A DNA stretch of 64,000 nucleotides from Thermithiobacillus plumbiphilus (GTDB lineage Bacteria > Pseudomonadota > Gammaproteobacteria > Acidithiobacillales > Thermithiobacillaceae). The DNA lies in assembly GCF_038070005.1 (NCBI RefSeq), contig NZ_JBBPCO010000005.1, positions 62,001 to 126,000 of the forward strand, in the 5' to 3' direction. The notes below the pieces were generated by a model, which ran no database searches, had not been told where the DNA came from, and was given only the letters and a program-made list of their open reading frames with translations. Position numbers and translations under genes: made by a program. The number at the start of each line of letters is the position of its first letter. The first letter of the stretch is position 1. Of the stretch, positions 1 to 8,233 are shown piece after piece.

Positions 1-1648
1 CTGACCAGCGCAGGCCTTCCGGATCGCCCTGCAGGGCCTGTGTGGCCAGGGTGGCATAACCCAGGCGAAAAGCGGCATAGGCGAGTTGATAAAAAGGCAG
101 CCGGCGCAAAATGTCAGGATCATCGGCTCGTCGCGCATAATCCCGCGCCAGGCTTGCCAAAGCCGGAGCATCCAGCCCGAACTCCAGGGCGCAGCCTGCC
201 AGATCCCAGGCGATGTCCAGCGGGCCCGGATAGAAGTGATCTTCAGTATGATCCAGCGCATCGGTCTTGAGAAAGCCGGAACTGGTCCGCAGCCACTCAT
301 GCGGCATCATCCGTCCATCTATCGCGACTGTGGGCGCATCCTTTACGAGAGACTCGAAACCCCGCAAGGATTCGCAGCGCTCGGCCCCGGATTCGCCAAA
401 GGCCTCAGCGACATTCACCCGGATCAGGGTCAGAAGCTCCTCAAAATCCGCGCCACCTGCCAGCGGCAAGGCCTGGCGGCGAAAGGCGAGATATTCAGCC
501 ACACAGGTGGCAAACTGGCGATCATAATCCACCGCACGCAACGGCCGGCCTGCCAGCCATTTGCTGGCCAGAAAACCCTGGCGCAGCTCAAGCACCGGCG
601 GGATCAAGCCCGCCTCTGATAGCACCTGCCCGCGCGCAAGGGCACGTTCGCCCGGTTCACCGAGCCCAGCAAATTTCCACAAGCGTCCATCGGCGTCGAG
701 ATATTTACGCCGCTCATGCTGGGGCTGAACCACCGGCCAATCCACCGCGTCACCATAAACCAGCTTGCGCCAGCCCCCACCCGAGAGATCGCGCAGGTTA
801 TCGCCGAGCAGTTGACGGGCCAGATCTGCCTCCTCGAAGCTCACGCAATACTTGGCATGGCGCGGCCAGCGCGCGCGGGCCAGATCCGAGCAGAACTGCC
901 CGCCATCAGGCAACCAGCTTGGGAACAGAACGATGCGATCATCGGGAATCCCGAGCCTTGAGAGGGCTTCGGTGCTGCCGGCAAAAGACGAGCCGCTCAG
1001 CCCCGGCCCCTCATCCACCAGCAGGAAATGGCGGTCACGCGCCGCCCGCCAGTGATCCGCAAGGTCAGCATCCAGCAGCAGTTCACGCGAGAAGGGGTGG
1101 CCCCGCGGGCGCACTGAGAACAGCTCAACCGGCACGCCTGCGGCCTGCAGGGCGCCACCCACCACTGCCGAGAGGCTCGTGCCGATGGAGCGGATGCCGA
1201 TACAAATCACCGAGCGGGGTCGCTGCTCCGTCAGGAAGCGCTGGGCGGCGAGCAGATAGCTTTGCGGGTAGAGCGCGTAATAGGCGTAACCCTCCGGCTC
1301 GCGCACCTGCACCACTGCGGGTAATTCCTGCTCAGCAAGTACAACGAGGGATTGCCGGCAGGCAGCCAGGGCAGCCGGCACCTGTTCTCCCAGCAGCGGA
1401 TCGGTGCCAGCGGCAAAAAGCCGCCCCAGAGCCAGGGCAGCATCCCGCCAAGCCTGCAGCCAGTGTGAATTGGCGTCGCGCTCGGGGCAGCGGGCGTCCA
1501 CCACCGCCGCCTCCAGCATCCCGAAATCAATGAGCCAGCGGGTGGCCTGCTCAGGGCTAGGGTGCCCGGTCTGCATCAGGTCCTCTCGCAAGCCTGCAAG
1601 CTTGGCGGCAGGGTCGATCTGGCGGGAAGATTCGCGGTAAATCAGCAT
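1..1648 (-). CDS. Phosphoribosyltransferase-like / kinase-like fusion protein (3' end outside window)
   Basis: An uninterrupted minus-strand frame of 549 codons starts at ATG 1648 and runs off the left edge. I do not recognise the family by name. Residues about 145-245 look like a type I PRTase fold: a hydrophobic strand followed by GIRSIGTSLS, then the PRPP-loop-like VDEGPGLSGSSF at 211-222. Residues about 315-490 resemble the two lobes of an aminoglycoside phosphotransferase/choline kinase fold, ending in YPGPLDIAWDLAG (473-485), although a canonical HxDxxxxN catalytic loop is not obvious. The N-terminal 140 residues are unassigned. It follows tRNA-Gly and its terminator. No strong Shine-Dalgarno is visible. 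Substrate and pathway are unknown. I am confident that it codes and only moderately confident of the domain readings. Confidence 0.75.
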   Translation of the reverse strand, partial: MLIYRESSRQIDPAAKLAGLREDLMQTGHPSPEQATRWLIDFGMLEAAVVDARCPERDANSHWLQAWRDAALALGRLFAAGTDPLLGEQVPAALAACRQSLVVLAEQELPAVVQVREPEGYAYYALYPQSYLLAAQRFLTEQRPRSVICIGIRSIGTSLSAVVGGALQAAGVPVELFSVRPRGHPFSRELLLDADLADHWRAARDRHFLLVDEGPGLSGSSFAGSTEALSRLGIPDDRIVLFPSWLPDGGQFCSDLARARWPRHAKYCVSFEEADLARQLLGDNLRDLSGGGWRKLVYGDAVDWPVVQPQHERRKYLDADGRLWKFAGLGEPGERALARGQVLSEAGLIPPVLELRQGFLASKWLAGRPLRAVDYDRQFATCVAEYLAFRRQALPLAGGADFEELLTLIRVNVAEAFGESGAERCESLRGFESLVKDAPTVAIDGRMMPHEWLRTSSGFLKTDALDHTEDHFYPGPLDIAWDLAGCALEFGLDAPALASLARDYARRADDPDILRRLPFYQLAYAAFRLGYATLATQALQGDPEGLRWS

Positions 1649-1681
1649 GGCAGCGCTCAGGAGCGGCCAGAACCGCGCATG

Positions 1682-1705
1682 AAAAAGGGACCCGAAAGGG
1701 TCCCC
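1682..1705 (-). terminator. Rho-independent terminator after tRNA-Gly
   Basis: On the minus strand, directly 3' of the tRNA, GGGACCC and GGGTCCC form a 7-bp stem around a TTTC loop and are followed by a T run. It should end the tRNA transcript before the PRTase-like gene. Confidence 0.8.
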
Positions 1706-1712
1706 TGAAATC

Positions 1713-1787
1713 TGGAGCGGGCGAACGGAATCGAACCGTCATCTCCAGCTTGGGAAGCTGGGGTAATGACCATTATACGACGCCCGC
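1713..1787 (-). tRNA. tRNA-Gly (anticodon CCC)
   Basis: The minus strand gives a full cloverleaf. The acceptor stem GCGGGCG pairs with CGCCCGC. The anticodon stem CCAGC/GCTGG closes the loop TTCCCAA, so the anticodon is CCC. The T loop is GGTTCGATTCC, and a TCCA end is encoded in the DNA (CCA at 1713-1715). It strongly resembles bacterial tRNA-Gly(CCC). A promoter lies just upstream and a hairpin terminator just downstream, so it looks monocistronic. Confidence 0.95.
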
Positions 1788-1800
1788 GTGAACATCCAAT

Positions 1801-1828
1801 ATTATCCCTGCCGATCGCCTGAAAGCAA
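1801..1828 (-). promoter_or_regulatory. Promoter of tRNA-Gly
   Basis: The minus strand shows a -35 TTGCTT (1823-1828) and a -10 GATAAT (1801-1806) with a 16-bp spacer, ending 13 bp before the tRNA. The spacing and position suit a sigma-70 tRNA promoter. Confidence 0.6.
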
Positions 1829-1844
1829 GGCATATCGCCGTACA

Positions 1845-2237
1845 TTACAGGGTTGGCGGATTGCCGCTTTCCGTGAGCGCCTCAAAGCGCTCCTGGCAGA
1901 CTACATCGCGGGTAGCAGTCGGTTGCACCTTCAGCCGCTCCACCGGGATTTCATCGCCGCAATCGACACAGATACCATATTCGCCACGGTCCATGCGTTC
2001 CAGGGCGCGTTGCACCTCAGCCAATTCCAGGGCCTCGCTCACGCTACGCTCCAGCGTCATGTCCTCGGTCAGATCAATGACACTGGCATCCCCCACATCC
2101 TTGGCACCATCATCAGTATTCGTTCGCATCCCGCCCAGATAATCGCCGCTGAGCAAGTGCTCGCGCACTGTCTGGGTCAGGTCCTGGCGGCGATGCTCAA
2201 GCAGCTCCCGCAGCTCGTTTTCGGTTGCCTTGTCCAT
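1845..2237 (-). CDS. DksA/TraR-family regulator with altered zinc finger
   Basis: This 130-aa protein has a DksA-like layout: an N-terminal helical part (1-80) and a C-terminal finger. DksA proteins bind in the secondary channel of RNA polymerase and tune transcription with ppGpp. The finger reads C90-x2-C93, then D111-x2-C114 where C-x2-C is expected. The 18-residue spacing from C93 fits alignment of D111 with the third zinc cysteine. The acidic coiled-coil tip is not obvious, so this may be a paralogue rather than the housekeeping DksA. The start has an AAGGA ribosome site 7 nt upstream. Confidence 0.85.
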   Translation of the reverse strand: MDKATENELRELLEHRRQDLTQTVREHLLSGDYLGGMRTNTDDGAKDVGDASVIDLTEDMTLERSVSEALELAEVQRALERMDRGEYGICVDCGDEIPVERLKVQPTATRDVVCQERFEALTESGNPPTL

Positions 2238-2335
2238 TCATCTGTCCTTATGAGAGCAGGCGCCGCGCGCCATCCTGTCAGCCAAGGTATCCCGACGACC
2301 GCAGGCCGGCCAGTGCCGAATGACCGATGCTTGCA

Positions 2336-2998
2336 TCAGCGGCTGGATTTCCACGGCTGCCGCCGGCTCGGGCCGCGCCGGGCCGCAGCAGTTCCGGCTT
2401 CGTGGCGGCGCTTCGTGGAGAAAGCCGGGGCTATCAGGGCCGCCAGGCTGTCCCATTCTGCCGATGTCGCATCCCGACAGGCACCTGGCGTCAGATCCGC
2501 CCCGGTCAAAGGCCCGATGCCCTGGCGCCACAGGCGCAGGGTGGGAAAATCCACGCTGGCCGTCATGCGCCGCACCTGCCGGTTGCGCCCCTCGCGCAGC
2601 ACGATCTCGATCCAGGAAGTCGGTATGTGCTGACGAAAGCGCACTGGCGGATCGCGGGGCGGCAGCGTGGGTTCCGGGATGCGCCGCGCCTGGGCCGGAC
2701 GGGTCATTTCCCCATCCAGCAGCACGCCCTGCTCAAACTGTACCAGCGCCGCGTCGCTGATCTCGCCCTCCACCTGCACCCAGTAGGTCTTGGGCAGCTT
2801 GTAACGCGGGTCACTCAGGGCTGCCTGCAGGCGCCCGTCATTAGTCAGCAGCAACAGGCCCTCGCTGTCGCGATCCAGCCGCCCGGCCGGATAAACCCCC
2901 GCCACCGGCACGAAATCCGCCAGCGTTTTCCGGCCTTCGGTGTCGGTAAACTGGCAAAGCACGTTGAAAGGCTTGTTCAGAAGGATCAGGCGCGGCAT
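2336..2998 (-). CDS. rluE: 23S rRNA pseudouridine synthase, RluE-like
   Basis: The 220-aa protein matches the RsuA/RluE small-subunit-type pseudouridine synthases. It begins MPRLILLNKPFNVLCQF and carries the catalytic motif GRLDRDSEGLLLLTNDG, whose Asp attacks the uridine. RHIPTSWIE-type and EGRNRQVRRM segments follow in the usual order. RluE modifies a uridine of the 23S peptidyl-transferase region. There is no N-terminal S4 domain, which fits RluE rather than RluB/RsuA. The C-terminal 25 residues are an Ala/Arg/Pro-rich tail beyond the usual end. The frame is open further upstream, but M at 2998 begins the conserved sequence. It is divergent from the DJ-1-like gene. Confidence 0.88.
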   Translation of the reverse strand: MPRLILLNKPFNVLCQFTDTEGRKTLADFVPVAGVYPAGRLDRDSEGLLLLTNDGRLQAALSDPRYKLPKTYWVQVEGEISDAALVQFEQGVLLDGEMTRPAQARRIPEPTLPPRDPPVRFRQHIPTSWIEIVLREGRNRQVRRMTASVDFPTLRLWRQGIGPLTGADLTPGACRDATSAEWDSLAALIAPAFSTKRRHEAGTAAARRGPSRRQPWKSSR

Positions 2999-3064
2999 AT
3001 AATGGTCTAATTTTCGTAAAGCTATTCGTAATACCGCCGAAGGGGCGGCTCCCGGGAGACAGGC

Positions 3065-3802
3065 ATGCAGCTTAAGATACTCATGGTTCTCAGCGCCGTT
3101 GATCACATCCCGCTGAAAGATGGCACGGCACACCCTACCGGCTACTGGGCCGAGGAAGTGGTCGAACCCTACTATAGCTTCGCTGAAAATGGCATTCAGG
3201 TCGATATCGCCACGCCAGGTGCCGTGCCGCCCAGCGCCGATCCCCTGAGCCTCGATCCATCCCAGTTCGGGGGGGATCGCGGCAAGGTCGCCAATCTCAA
3301 GGACCAGCTCGACATGATCGAGGGCCTGGACGCGCCGCTGGATCTGGCCCACACCGACCCGAACCAGTATGACACCGTGTTCTTCCCTGGCGGTCATGGC
3401 CCCATGGCGGATCTGGATCGCAATGGCGATGTTGCGCGGATCCTGCGTGCCATGCAGGCAACCGGCAAGCCGATCGCAGCACTCTGCCATGGGCCGGCAG
3501 CCCTGCTCGCCGCCCGCGACACGCAAGGCCGCTGGCTTTTCGAAGGCTATCGCAGCACCTGTTTCAGCAATGCCGAAGAGAGCCAGACCGAGCTCGCCGG
3601 CAAGCTGGAATACGAGCTCGAAACCGCCATCCGCGAGGCTGGCGGCCAGCCGGAGCCGGGACCGGCCTGGGGCGAGCGGATCGTCATCGACCGCAACCTT
3701 TATACCGGCCAGAATCCCGCCTCGGCCCGCGCTCTGGCCTATGCCGTGCTCACCGAACTCAAGAAGGCCTGTCCCAGCGGTTGTGGGGCCTGCACGCGCT
3801 AG
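3065..3802 (+). CDS. DJ-1/PfpI family protein (Hsp31/glyoxalase III-like)
   Basis: This 245-aa class I glutamine-amidotransferase-like protein has the nucleophile elbow AALCHGPAAL with Cys141-His142, preceded by VFFPGGHGPMADL. An acidic residue in the GYWAEEVVEP segment near residue 30 fits the Hsp31-like subgroup, whose members act as methylglyoxal hydratases or stress-protective proteins. The C-terminus ends in a Cys-rich tail (ACPSGCGACTR) that is not typical and could bind metal or form disulfides. A GGAG site precedes the start. It lies 39 bp before rpiA. The exact activity cannot be told from sequence. Confidence 0.85.
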   Translation: MQLKILMVLSAVDHIPLKDGTAHPTGYWAEEVVEPYYSFAENGIQVDIATPGAVPPSADPLSLDPSQFGGDRGKVANLKDQLDMIEGLDAPLDLAHTDPNQYDTVFFPGGHGPMADLDRNGDVARILRAMQATGKPIAALCHGPAALLAARDTQGRWLFEGYRSTCFSNAEESQTELAGKLEYELETAIREAGGQPEPGPAWGERIVIDRNLYTGQNPASARALAYAVLTELKKACPSGCGACTR

Positions 3803-3841
3803 CTGCCCGAGTCATTTACCAAAACCATCAAGGAGCCAGTC

Positions 3842-4507
3842 ATGGACATCAACCAGAAGAAAAAAGCCGCCGCCGAAGCCGCCCTTGCCTATGTCAAACC
3901 CGGCATGATCGTGGGCGTGGGCACGGGCTCCACCGTCAATTTCTTCATCGAGGCGCTGGCAGCGGCCCGTGTCCAGGTGGATGGCTACGTCGCATCCAGC
4001 ATTGCCACCGAGCAGCGCCTACGCAGCCAGGGCCTGAACGTGCTCGACCTGAACCAGACCGGCGACATCCCCATCTATGTCGATGGCGCCGACGAGATCG
4101 ACATCTACTTTCGCATGATCAAGGGCGGTGGCGCGGCCCTGACCCGCGAGAAGATCGTGGCATCGGCCGCCCGGCAGTTCGTCTGCATCGTCGATGACAG
4201 CAAGGAAGTGAACATGCTCGGCAAGTTCCCCCTGCCCGTCGAGGTACTGCCCTTTGCGCGTTCCTTCGTCGCCCGCCAACTGGTGAAACTCGGCGGCAAT
4301 CCCACCCTGCGCCAGGGCGTCAGCACCGATAACGGCAATGTCATCCTCGACGTGGTCGGGCTGGACTTCACCAACCCGGTCGAACTCGAACGCGAGATCA
4401 ACAACATCCCCGGCGTGCTCGACAATGGCGTCTTCGCCAAGCGTCGCGCCGATGTGCTGCTGGTCGGCGGCAATGACGGCGTCCAGACCCACAAGCCGCA
4501 GCAATAG
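3842..4507 (+). CDS. rpiA: Ribose-5-phosphate isomerase A
   Basis: The 221-aa protein has the standard RpiA motifs. [12 protein letters not shown] is the phosphate loop, DGADEID carries the catalytic Asp/Glu, and [12 protein letters not shown] carries the catalytic Lys. The length equals the family norm (about 219). It interconverts ribose-5-phosphate and ribulose-5-phosphate in the pentose phosphate route, and in the Calvin cycle if one exists here. The start has AAGGAG at ideal spacing. A strong terminator follows. Confidence 0.97.
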   Translation: MDINQKKKAAAEAALAYVKPGMIVGVGTGSTVNFFIEALAAARVQVDGYVASSIATEQRLRSQGLNVLDLNQTGDIPIYVDGADEIDIYFRMIKGGGAALTREKIVASAARQFVCIVDDSKEVNMLGKFPLPVEVLPFARSFVARQLVKLGGNPTLRQGVSTDNGNVILDVVGLDFTNPVELEREINNIPGVLDNGVFAKRRADVLLVGGNDGVQTHKPQQ

Positions 4508-4518
4508 CCCGCGCGCGG

Positions 4519-4560
4519 AAAAGCGCCTGCGTCCCGAGGGATGCAGGCGCTTTTTCTTTC
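4519..4560. terminator. Bidirectional terminator between rpiA and the BON/SRPBCC gene
   Basis: AAGCGCCTGC and GCAGGCGCTT form a 10-bp stem, with an A run on one side and TTTTTCTTT on the other. It can serve rpiA on the plus strand and the converging gene on the minus strand. Confidence 0.85.
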
Positions 4561-4563
4561 AGC

Positions 4564-5712
4564 CTAGTGTCGTACCAGGGCCGCTGAGTCAGGCACCGGC
4601 TGCCCGGACTCCATGACTGCCTTCAGGCGCGCCAGATCGTCATCCATCAGGCTCTTGGGGTCCGAGCCCAGCATGGTGGCCACGGCATGCCCCGCCGCGC
4701 CGGCGACTGGATTGTAGGTCATGCGCACCTCCACCCGGGTGCTGTCATCACCCATGGATTCGAAGATGACCTCCCCCTCGTGCTGCACCAGGCTGTCCGG
4801 TTCGCTGCGCCAGGCCAGCCGGCGATCGGGCTCGAAGGCCGTGAAGGCTGTGTTGAACTCGGTCTCGGTACCCGTGGGCCCGATGATCACCCAGTGCCAG
4901 CGCTGATCATCGAGTTGCGAGACCTCGCGCACATGGCTCATGAATTCCGGAAAACGCTGCGGATCGGACCAGAGGGCGAACACCCGCTCCACCGGCACAT
5001 TGATGGTGATGCTCTTCTGGATCTTCACGCCACGCCCGATCGGCGCCATCTTGGCCAGGCTCTTGAAGTCCTTGTTGGTGGCGGACCGGGTCAGGAGCGC
5101 CAGCCCGACCGCACCTAGCATCTTGCTGATGATGCCATGGCGAAACAGCCCCAGCGCCGCGGTCGTACCGACCGTGCCGGCAATCACGCGCGTGCGCGAA
5201 CTCCACTCCGGCTGCATGAGTTCCTCGCGCAGTCCAGGGCTCTTTGGAGCCGGCTGGCCCTGCAGGGCCGGGATGTTGCCCGGATCGTCATGCCGTTCCA
5301 GCTGATCCTCCACCCCATTGACACCGCGCAACGAGCTGATTCGCTTGATCAGACGGTCAGCCTCTTCATCCAGGATGTGTCCCTTGAGCCTGACATGCGC
5401 ATCCTCGACCTCGACATGCACGGCACCCGGATGGCCCACTAGCCGGCCCACCGTCGCCCGGATGCGCTCAGCCAGTCGTTCATCCGACAGCTTTTCGCGG
5501 CCGAGGCGATAACTCACCTCCGAACGTAGCCCCTGCACCCGGTGACCCATGTCCTGCTTGGTGGCATCCAGGGACTCGCGGGTTTTCTTTGCGGCATTGT
5601 TTGCCTGATCGCGTATCTTGGCGCGCCGATCATCACCGCGCTCGGGATCGAACATGTACATCAACCCAGCGCCCAGCCCCGCGCCAAAGATCATGCCTGT
5701 CACTTTTTTCAT
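4564..5712 (-). CDS. BON-domain and SRPBCC (cyclase/dehydrase-like) envelope protein
   Basis: This 382-aa protein has four parts. Residues 1-25 (GMIFGAGLGAGLMYMFDPERG) are a YtxH-like short hydrophobic leader. An amphipathic segment follows. Residues about 75-140 form a BON domain (HVRLKGHILDEEADRLI...RGVNGVEDQL), which usually contacts membranes. Residues about 228-370 form a START/SRPBCC domain (ITINVPVERVFALWSDPQRFPEFMSHV). A hydrophobic stretch near 175-210 may sit in the membrane. Proteins with this layout are annotated as SRPBCC family and are often found with stress genes. The ligand is unknown. A clear AGGAGG precedes the ATG. Confidence 0.8.
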   Translation of the reverse strand: MKKVTGMIFGAGLGAGLMYMFDPERGDDRRAKIRDQANNAAKKTRESLDATKQDMGHRVQGLRSEVSYRLGREKLSDERLAERIRATVGRLVGHPGAVHVEVEDAHVRLKGHILDEEADRLIKRISSLRGVNGVEDQLERHDDPGNIPALQGQPAPKSPGLREELMQPEWSSRTRVIAGTVGTTAALGLFRHGIISKMLGAVGLALLTRSATNKDFKSLAKMAPIGRGVKIQKSITINVPVERVFALWSDPQRFPEFMSHVREVSQLDDQRWHWVIIGPTGTETEFNTAFTAFEPDRRLAWRSEPDSLVQHEGEVIFESMGDDSTRVEVRMTYNPVAGAAGHAVATMLGSDPKSLMDDDLARLKAVMESGQPVPDSAALVRH

Positions 5713-6066
5713 TTCATACCTCCTCTTGTGAAGCGGTTTATCCGTTTGTGAACAACTCGATGCAGCTGAACGCTGCTGGACAAGCCCGCCACGGATCCCG
5801 GGTTGTCAGGAACGCTCGCGCGTCATCCGCATACGCAATCGCGGGCTGCTGCCGCCCCCTTGAGATGCGGCACAGATCCACGGCTTGTGCTGGCAGCTTA
5901 AGTACAATAGACCAGCCAGGGTGCTTTTCATTGCAGGCACAATACCCGACCAATGGCCCGTCATGGCCGTGGCTGTGGAACGCACGCGCCTGTCTCGGAC
6001 TTAATGCCCTCACCACCGGCGGGTAGATCCAGTACAAAAAGGGGAGTAGCAAAGGGAGATATCGAC
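5713..6066. other. Intergenic region between two divergent genes
   Basis: About 350 bp separate the BON/SRPBCC gene from the small membrane protein gene. The left edge holds the ribosome site of the former. A TACAAT hexamer lies near 5911, but no -35 at proper spacing was found. A 104-codon minus-strand frame covering most of it looks non-coding, with biased composition and no family motif. I see no RNA gene. Confidence 0.5.
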
Positions 6067-6240
6067 ATGCAATGGGTTGTGATGATGCTGATCGGCTGGC
6101 TCATTTTTACCGCCGCCGTGAGTTATGGACTGATCCTGCTTGGGGTAGGCAGCACCTGGGTGGCCATCGTCGCACTGGCCATGATCGGCATCGGCATCAT
6201 GAAAGCCGCATCCAAGGGCAGGACGGGGCCGCATTACTGA
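6067..6240 (+). CDS. Small two-TM membrane protein of unknown function (57 aa)
   Basis: ATG 6067 is preceded by AAGGGAG at good spacing. The 57-aa product is almost all hydrophobic: one segment at about 3-25 (VVMMLIGWLIFTAAVSYGLI) and a second at about 28-47, then a short basic tail (KAASKGRTGPHY). I do not recognise a family. It lies between an envelope-stress-type BON protein and a c-di-GMP enzyme, on the opposite strand to both. The ribosome site and TM pattern support a real gene, and no function can be assigned. Confidence 0.55.
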   Translation: MQWVVMMLIGWLIFTAAVSYGLILLGVGSTWVAIVALAMIGIGIMKAASKGRTGPHY

Positions 6241-6300
6241 TGGCGCTGGACGGTCTGATTGGCACCTGCCGCCGGCACCGGCAACACGGAAGTGAAAACC

Positions 6301-8082
6301 CTATTTCGACGAGTTGATTTCGAAGGGCCTGACCTTGCGCAGCATCTGGGTGAGCGCAATGGCAGGCATGGGCCGGCTGAAGAGATATCCCTGGATGCCA
6401 TCACAACCTTCCTGGCGCAGGTACTCCAGTTGTTCGGTGGTTTCGACGCCTTCGGCGATGACCTGCAGGTTGAGGCTGTGACCAAGGCTGATCACGGCGT
6501 TGACGATGGCCGCATCGGCATCATCATGGGTGATGTCACGCACGAAGGAGCGGTCGATCTTGAGCTTGTCGATGGGAAAGCGCTTGAGATAGGACAGCGA
6601 GGAATAACCCGTCCCGAAATCGTCCACCGAGATACTGATGCCGCGATCCTTCAGGCGATGCAGGATGTGCGCGGTCTGTTCAGGATTGGCCATGACCAGG
6701 CTCTCGGTCAGCTCCAGTTCGAGATACTCAGGCATCAGACCACTCTCTTTCAGCACCTGATCGACCATCTCGGTCATGAAGCGGCCATTGAGGCCGAACT
6801 GGCGGGCGGAGATGTTCACGGCCATGCGCAGCGACGGCAGGCCAGCGTCCTGCCAGAGCTTGTTCTGGGTGCAGGCCTCGCGCAGCACCCACTCGCCGAT
6901 GGGGATGATGAGCCCGGATTCCTCGGCCACCGGGATGAACTCCGCGGGCGGGACGATGCCAAAGCCGGGCCGCTGCCAGCGCAACAGGGCTTCCATGCCG
7001 ACGATCTGGCCGGTCTGCAGGTCCACCTGCGGCTGGTAATGCAGCAGGAACTCTCGTTTGGCCAGGGCGCGACGCAGGTTCTTTTCCAGGGCCACGCGTG
7101 CCTGGGTCTGGGTACTCATGTCGGCGGTGTAGATGCGTGACTGATTGCGGCCCTCGCGCTTGGCCCGATACATGGCGATGTCGGCATTCTGCAGCAGTTG
7201 CTGTACATCCTGGCCATCGAAGGGATAGCGGGTGATGCCGATGCTGACCGTGCTGTGGATTTCGTGGCCATGGATATTGAAAGGCCGGGAAAAGGCCTGG
7301 ATCAGGCGCTGCGCCAGGCGCTCGGCATCATCGACATGGCTGGGATTGACCTGAATGAGCGCGAATTCGTCACCGCCCAGCCGGGCAAGCATGTCGCTGG
7401 CGCGGATGCAGCCCTTGATGCGCTTGGTCACGCTCTGCAGCAGCGTATCGCCAAAGCCATGGCCGTGGGCCTCATTGATGTCCTTGAAGCGATCCAGATC
7501 GAGAAAGAGCATGGCCAGCAGTTGTTCCTGGGCCTTGGCCGTTGCCAGCACCTGCGCGAACTGCTCCTGAAACAGGGTGCGATTGGGTAGCCCGGTGAGG
7601 CTGTCGTAGTTGGCCAGATAGTGGATCTTGGAATAGGCCTGCATTTGCTCCGAGATGTCGCGGCGGATGCCGAGCAGGCCGCGGCGAGCCCCATCCGGAC
7701 CAAACAGCGGGGTCTTGATGACGTCGAAATGACGCGTCAGTTCACCGTTGACGAGCACGCACTCCTCGCCGCGCCAAGGCGCGCCGGCCTGCCAGGCCTT
7801 CTCGTCGGTGCCACTGCAGCTCTGCATGTGATGCCGGGTGAAGCAGGAGTCCGGGCCAAGCAGATGTGCCAGCTCCTGATCGGACAGGCCGTAGTAGCTG
7901 ATGCCTTCCAGCCCGAATAGTTGTACCCCGGCACCATTGACCCAGAGCCATCGACCGTCGCCATCCTTGAAAAAAATGGCGTCGGGAGAAAGATCCATGA
8001 GTTCGTGCATCATGGCATCAATCTGCCGGTCCTGAGATGCAGCAGGAAAGTGCAGCAAATCCTTGTGAATCTTTGAACTCAT
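6301..8082 (-). CDS. PAS-GGDEF-EAL c-di-GMP signalling protein
   Basis: The 593-aa protein has a PAS domain (about 25-145), a GGDEF diguanylate cyclase domain (about 150-315) and an EAL phosphodiesterase domain (about 330-585). GGDEF is intact at 236-240, with an RxxD inhibitory-site motif (RASD, 227-230). EAL is intact (EALLRW, 364-369), and so is the loop-6 motif DDFGTGYSSL (487-496). Either activity is therefore possible. No membrane segment is present, so it should be a cytoplasmic sensor. The frame is open upstream to a TTG at 8208, but ATG 8082 begins the conserved domain and the region before it holds promoter-like boxes. Confidence 0.92.
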   Translation of the reverse strand: MSSKIHKDLLHFPAASQDRQIDAMMHELMDLSPDAIFFKDGDGRWLWVNGAGVQLFGLEGISYYGLSDQELAHLLGPDSCFTRHHMQSCSGTDEKAWQAGAPWRGEECVLVNGELTRHFDVIKTPLFGPDGARRGLLGIRRDISEQMQAYSKIHYLANYDSLTGLPNRTLFQEQFAQVLATAKAQEQLLAMLFLDLDRFKDINEAHGHGFGDTLLQSVTKRIKGCIRASDMLARLGGDEFALIQVNPSHVDDAERLAQRLIQAFSRPFNIHGHEIHSTVSIGITRYPFDGQDVQQLLQNADIAMYRAKREGRNQSRIYTADMSTQTQARVALEKNLRRALAKREFLLHYQPQVDLQTGQIVGMEALLRWQRPGFGIVPPAEFIPVAEESGLIIPIGEWVLREACTQNKLWQDAGLPSLRMAVNISARQFGLNGRFMTEMVDQVLKESGLMPEYLELELTESLVMANPEQTAHILHRLKDRGISISVDDFGTGYSSLSYLKRFPIDKLKIDRSFVRDITHDDADAAIVNAVISLGHSLNLQVIAEGVETTEQLEYLRQEGCDGIQGYLFSRPMPAIALTQMLRKVRPFEINSSK

Positions 8083-8180
8083 GGAACCCCGAAGCGGAGT
8101 GAGCGGGCTGGCCAGGGCCGGCCGTTTTGTCTTTTTGCGGCACCGCTCACCGATTGTCACGCAGGCGGGCCGTACTGCTA

Positions 8181-8208
8181 AAGGTAGCATCCTCCTGAAA
8201 CCTGTCAA
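8181..8208 (-). promoter_or_regulatory. Candidate promoter of the GGDEF-EAL gene
   Basis: The minus strand shows -35 TTGACA (8203-8208) and -10 TACCTT (8181-8186) with 16 bp between. It implies a leader of about 90 nt before ATG 8082. It lies only 26 bp past the glcF stop. Confidence 0.45.
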
Positions 8209-8233
8209 GCCAAGCGCGGCGAGAACCGCCAGA

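Noticed and set aside
2999-3526. Upstream extension of the RluE frame on the minus strand
   Set aside because: It overlaps the well-supported DJ-1/PfpI gene on the other strand and has no RluE or S4 features.
5738-6052. Minus-strand 104-codon frame in the gap upstream of the BON/SRPBCC gene
   Set aside because: Mixed composition with no family motif and no ribosome site; it lies in a likely promoter region.
8083-8208. N-terminal extension of the GGDEF-EAL protein from TTG 8208
   Set aside because: The TTG is the -35 TTGACA itself, and the extra 42 residues are basic and unlike a sensor domain; ATG 8082 is preferred.
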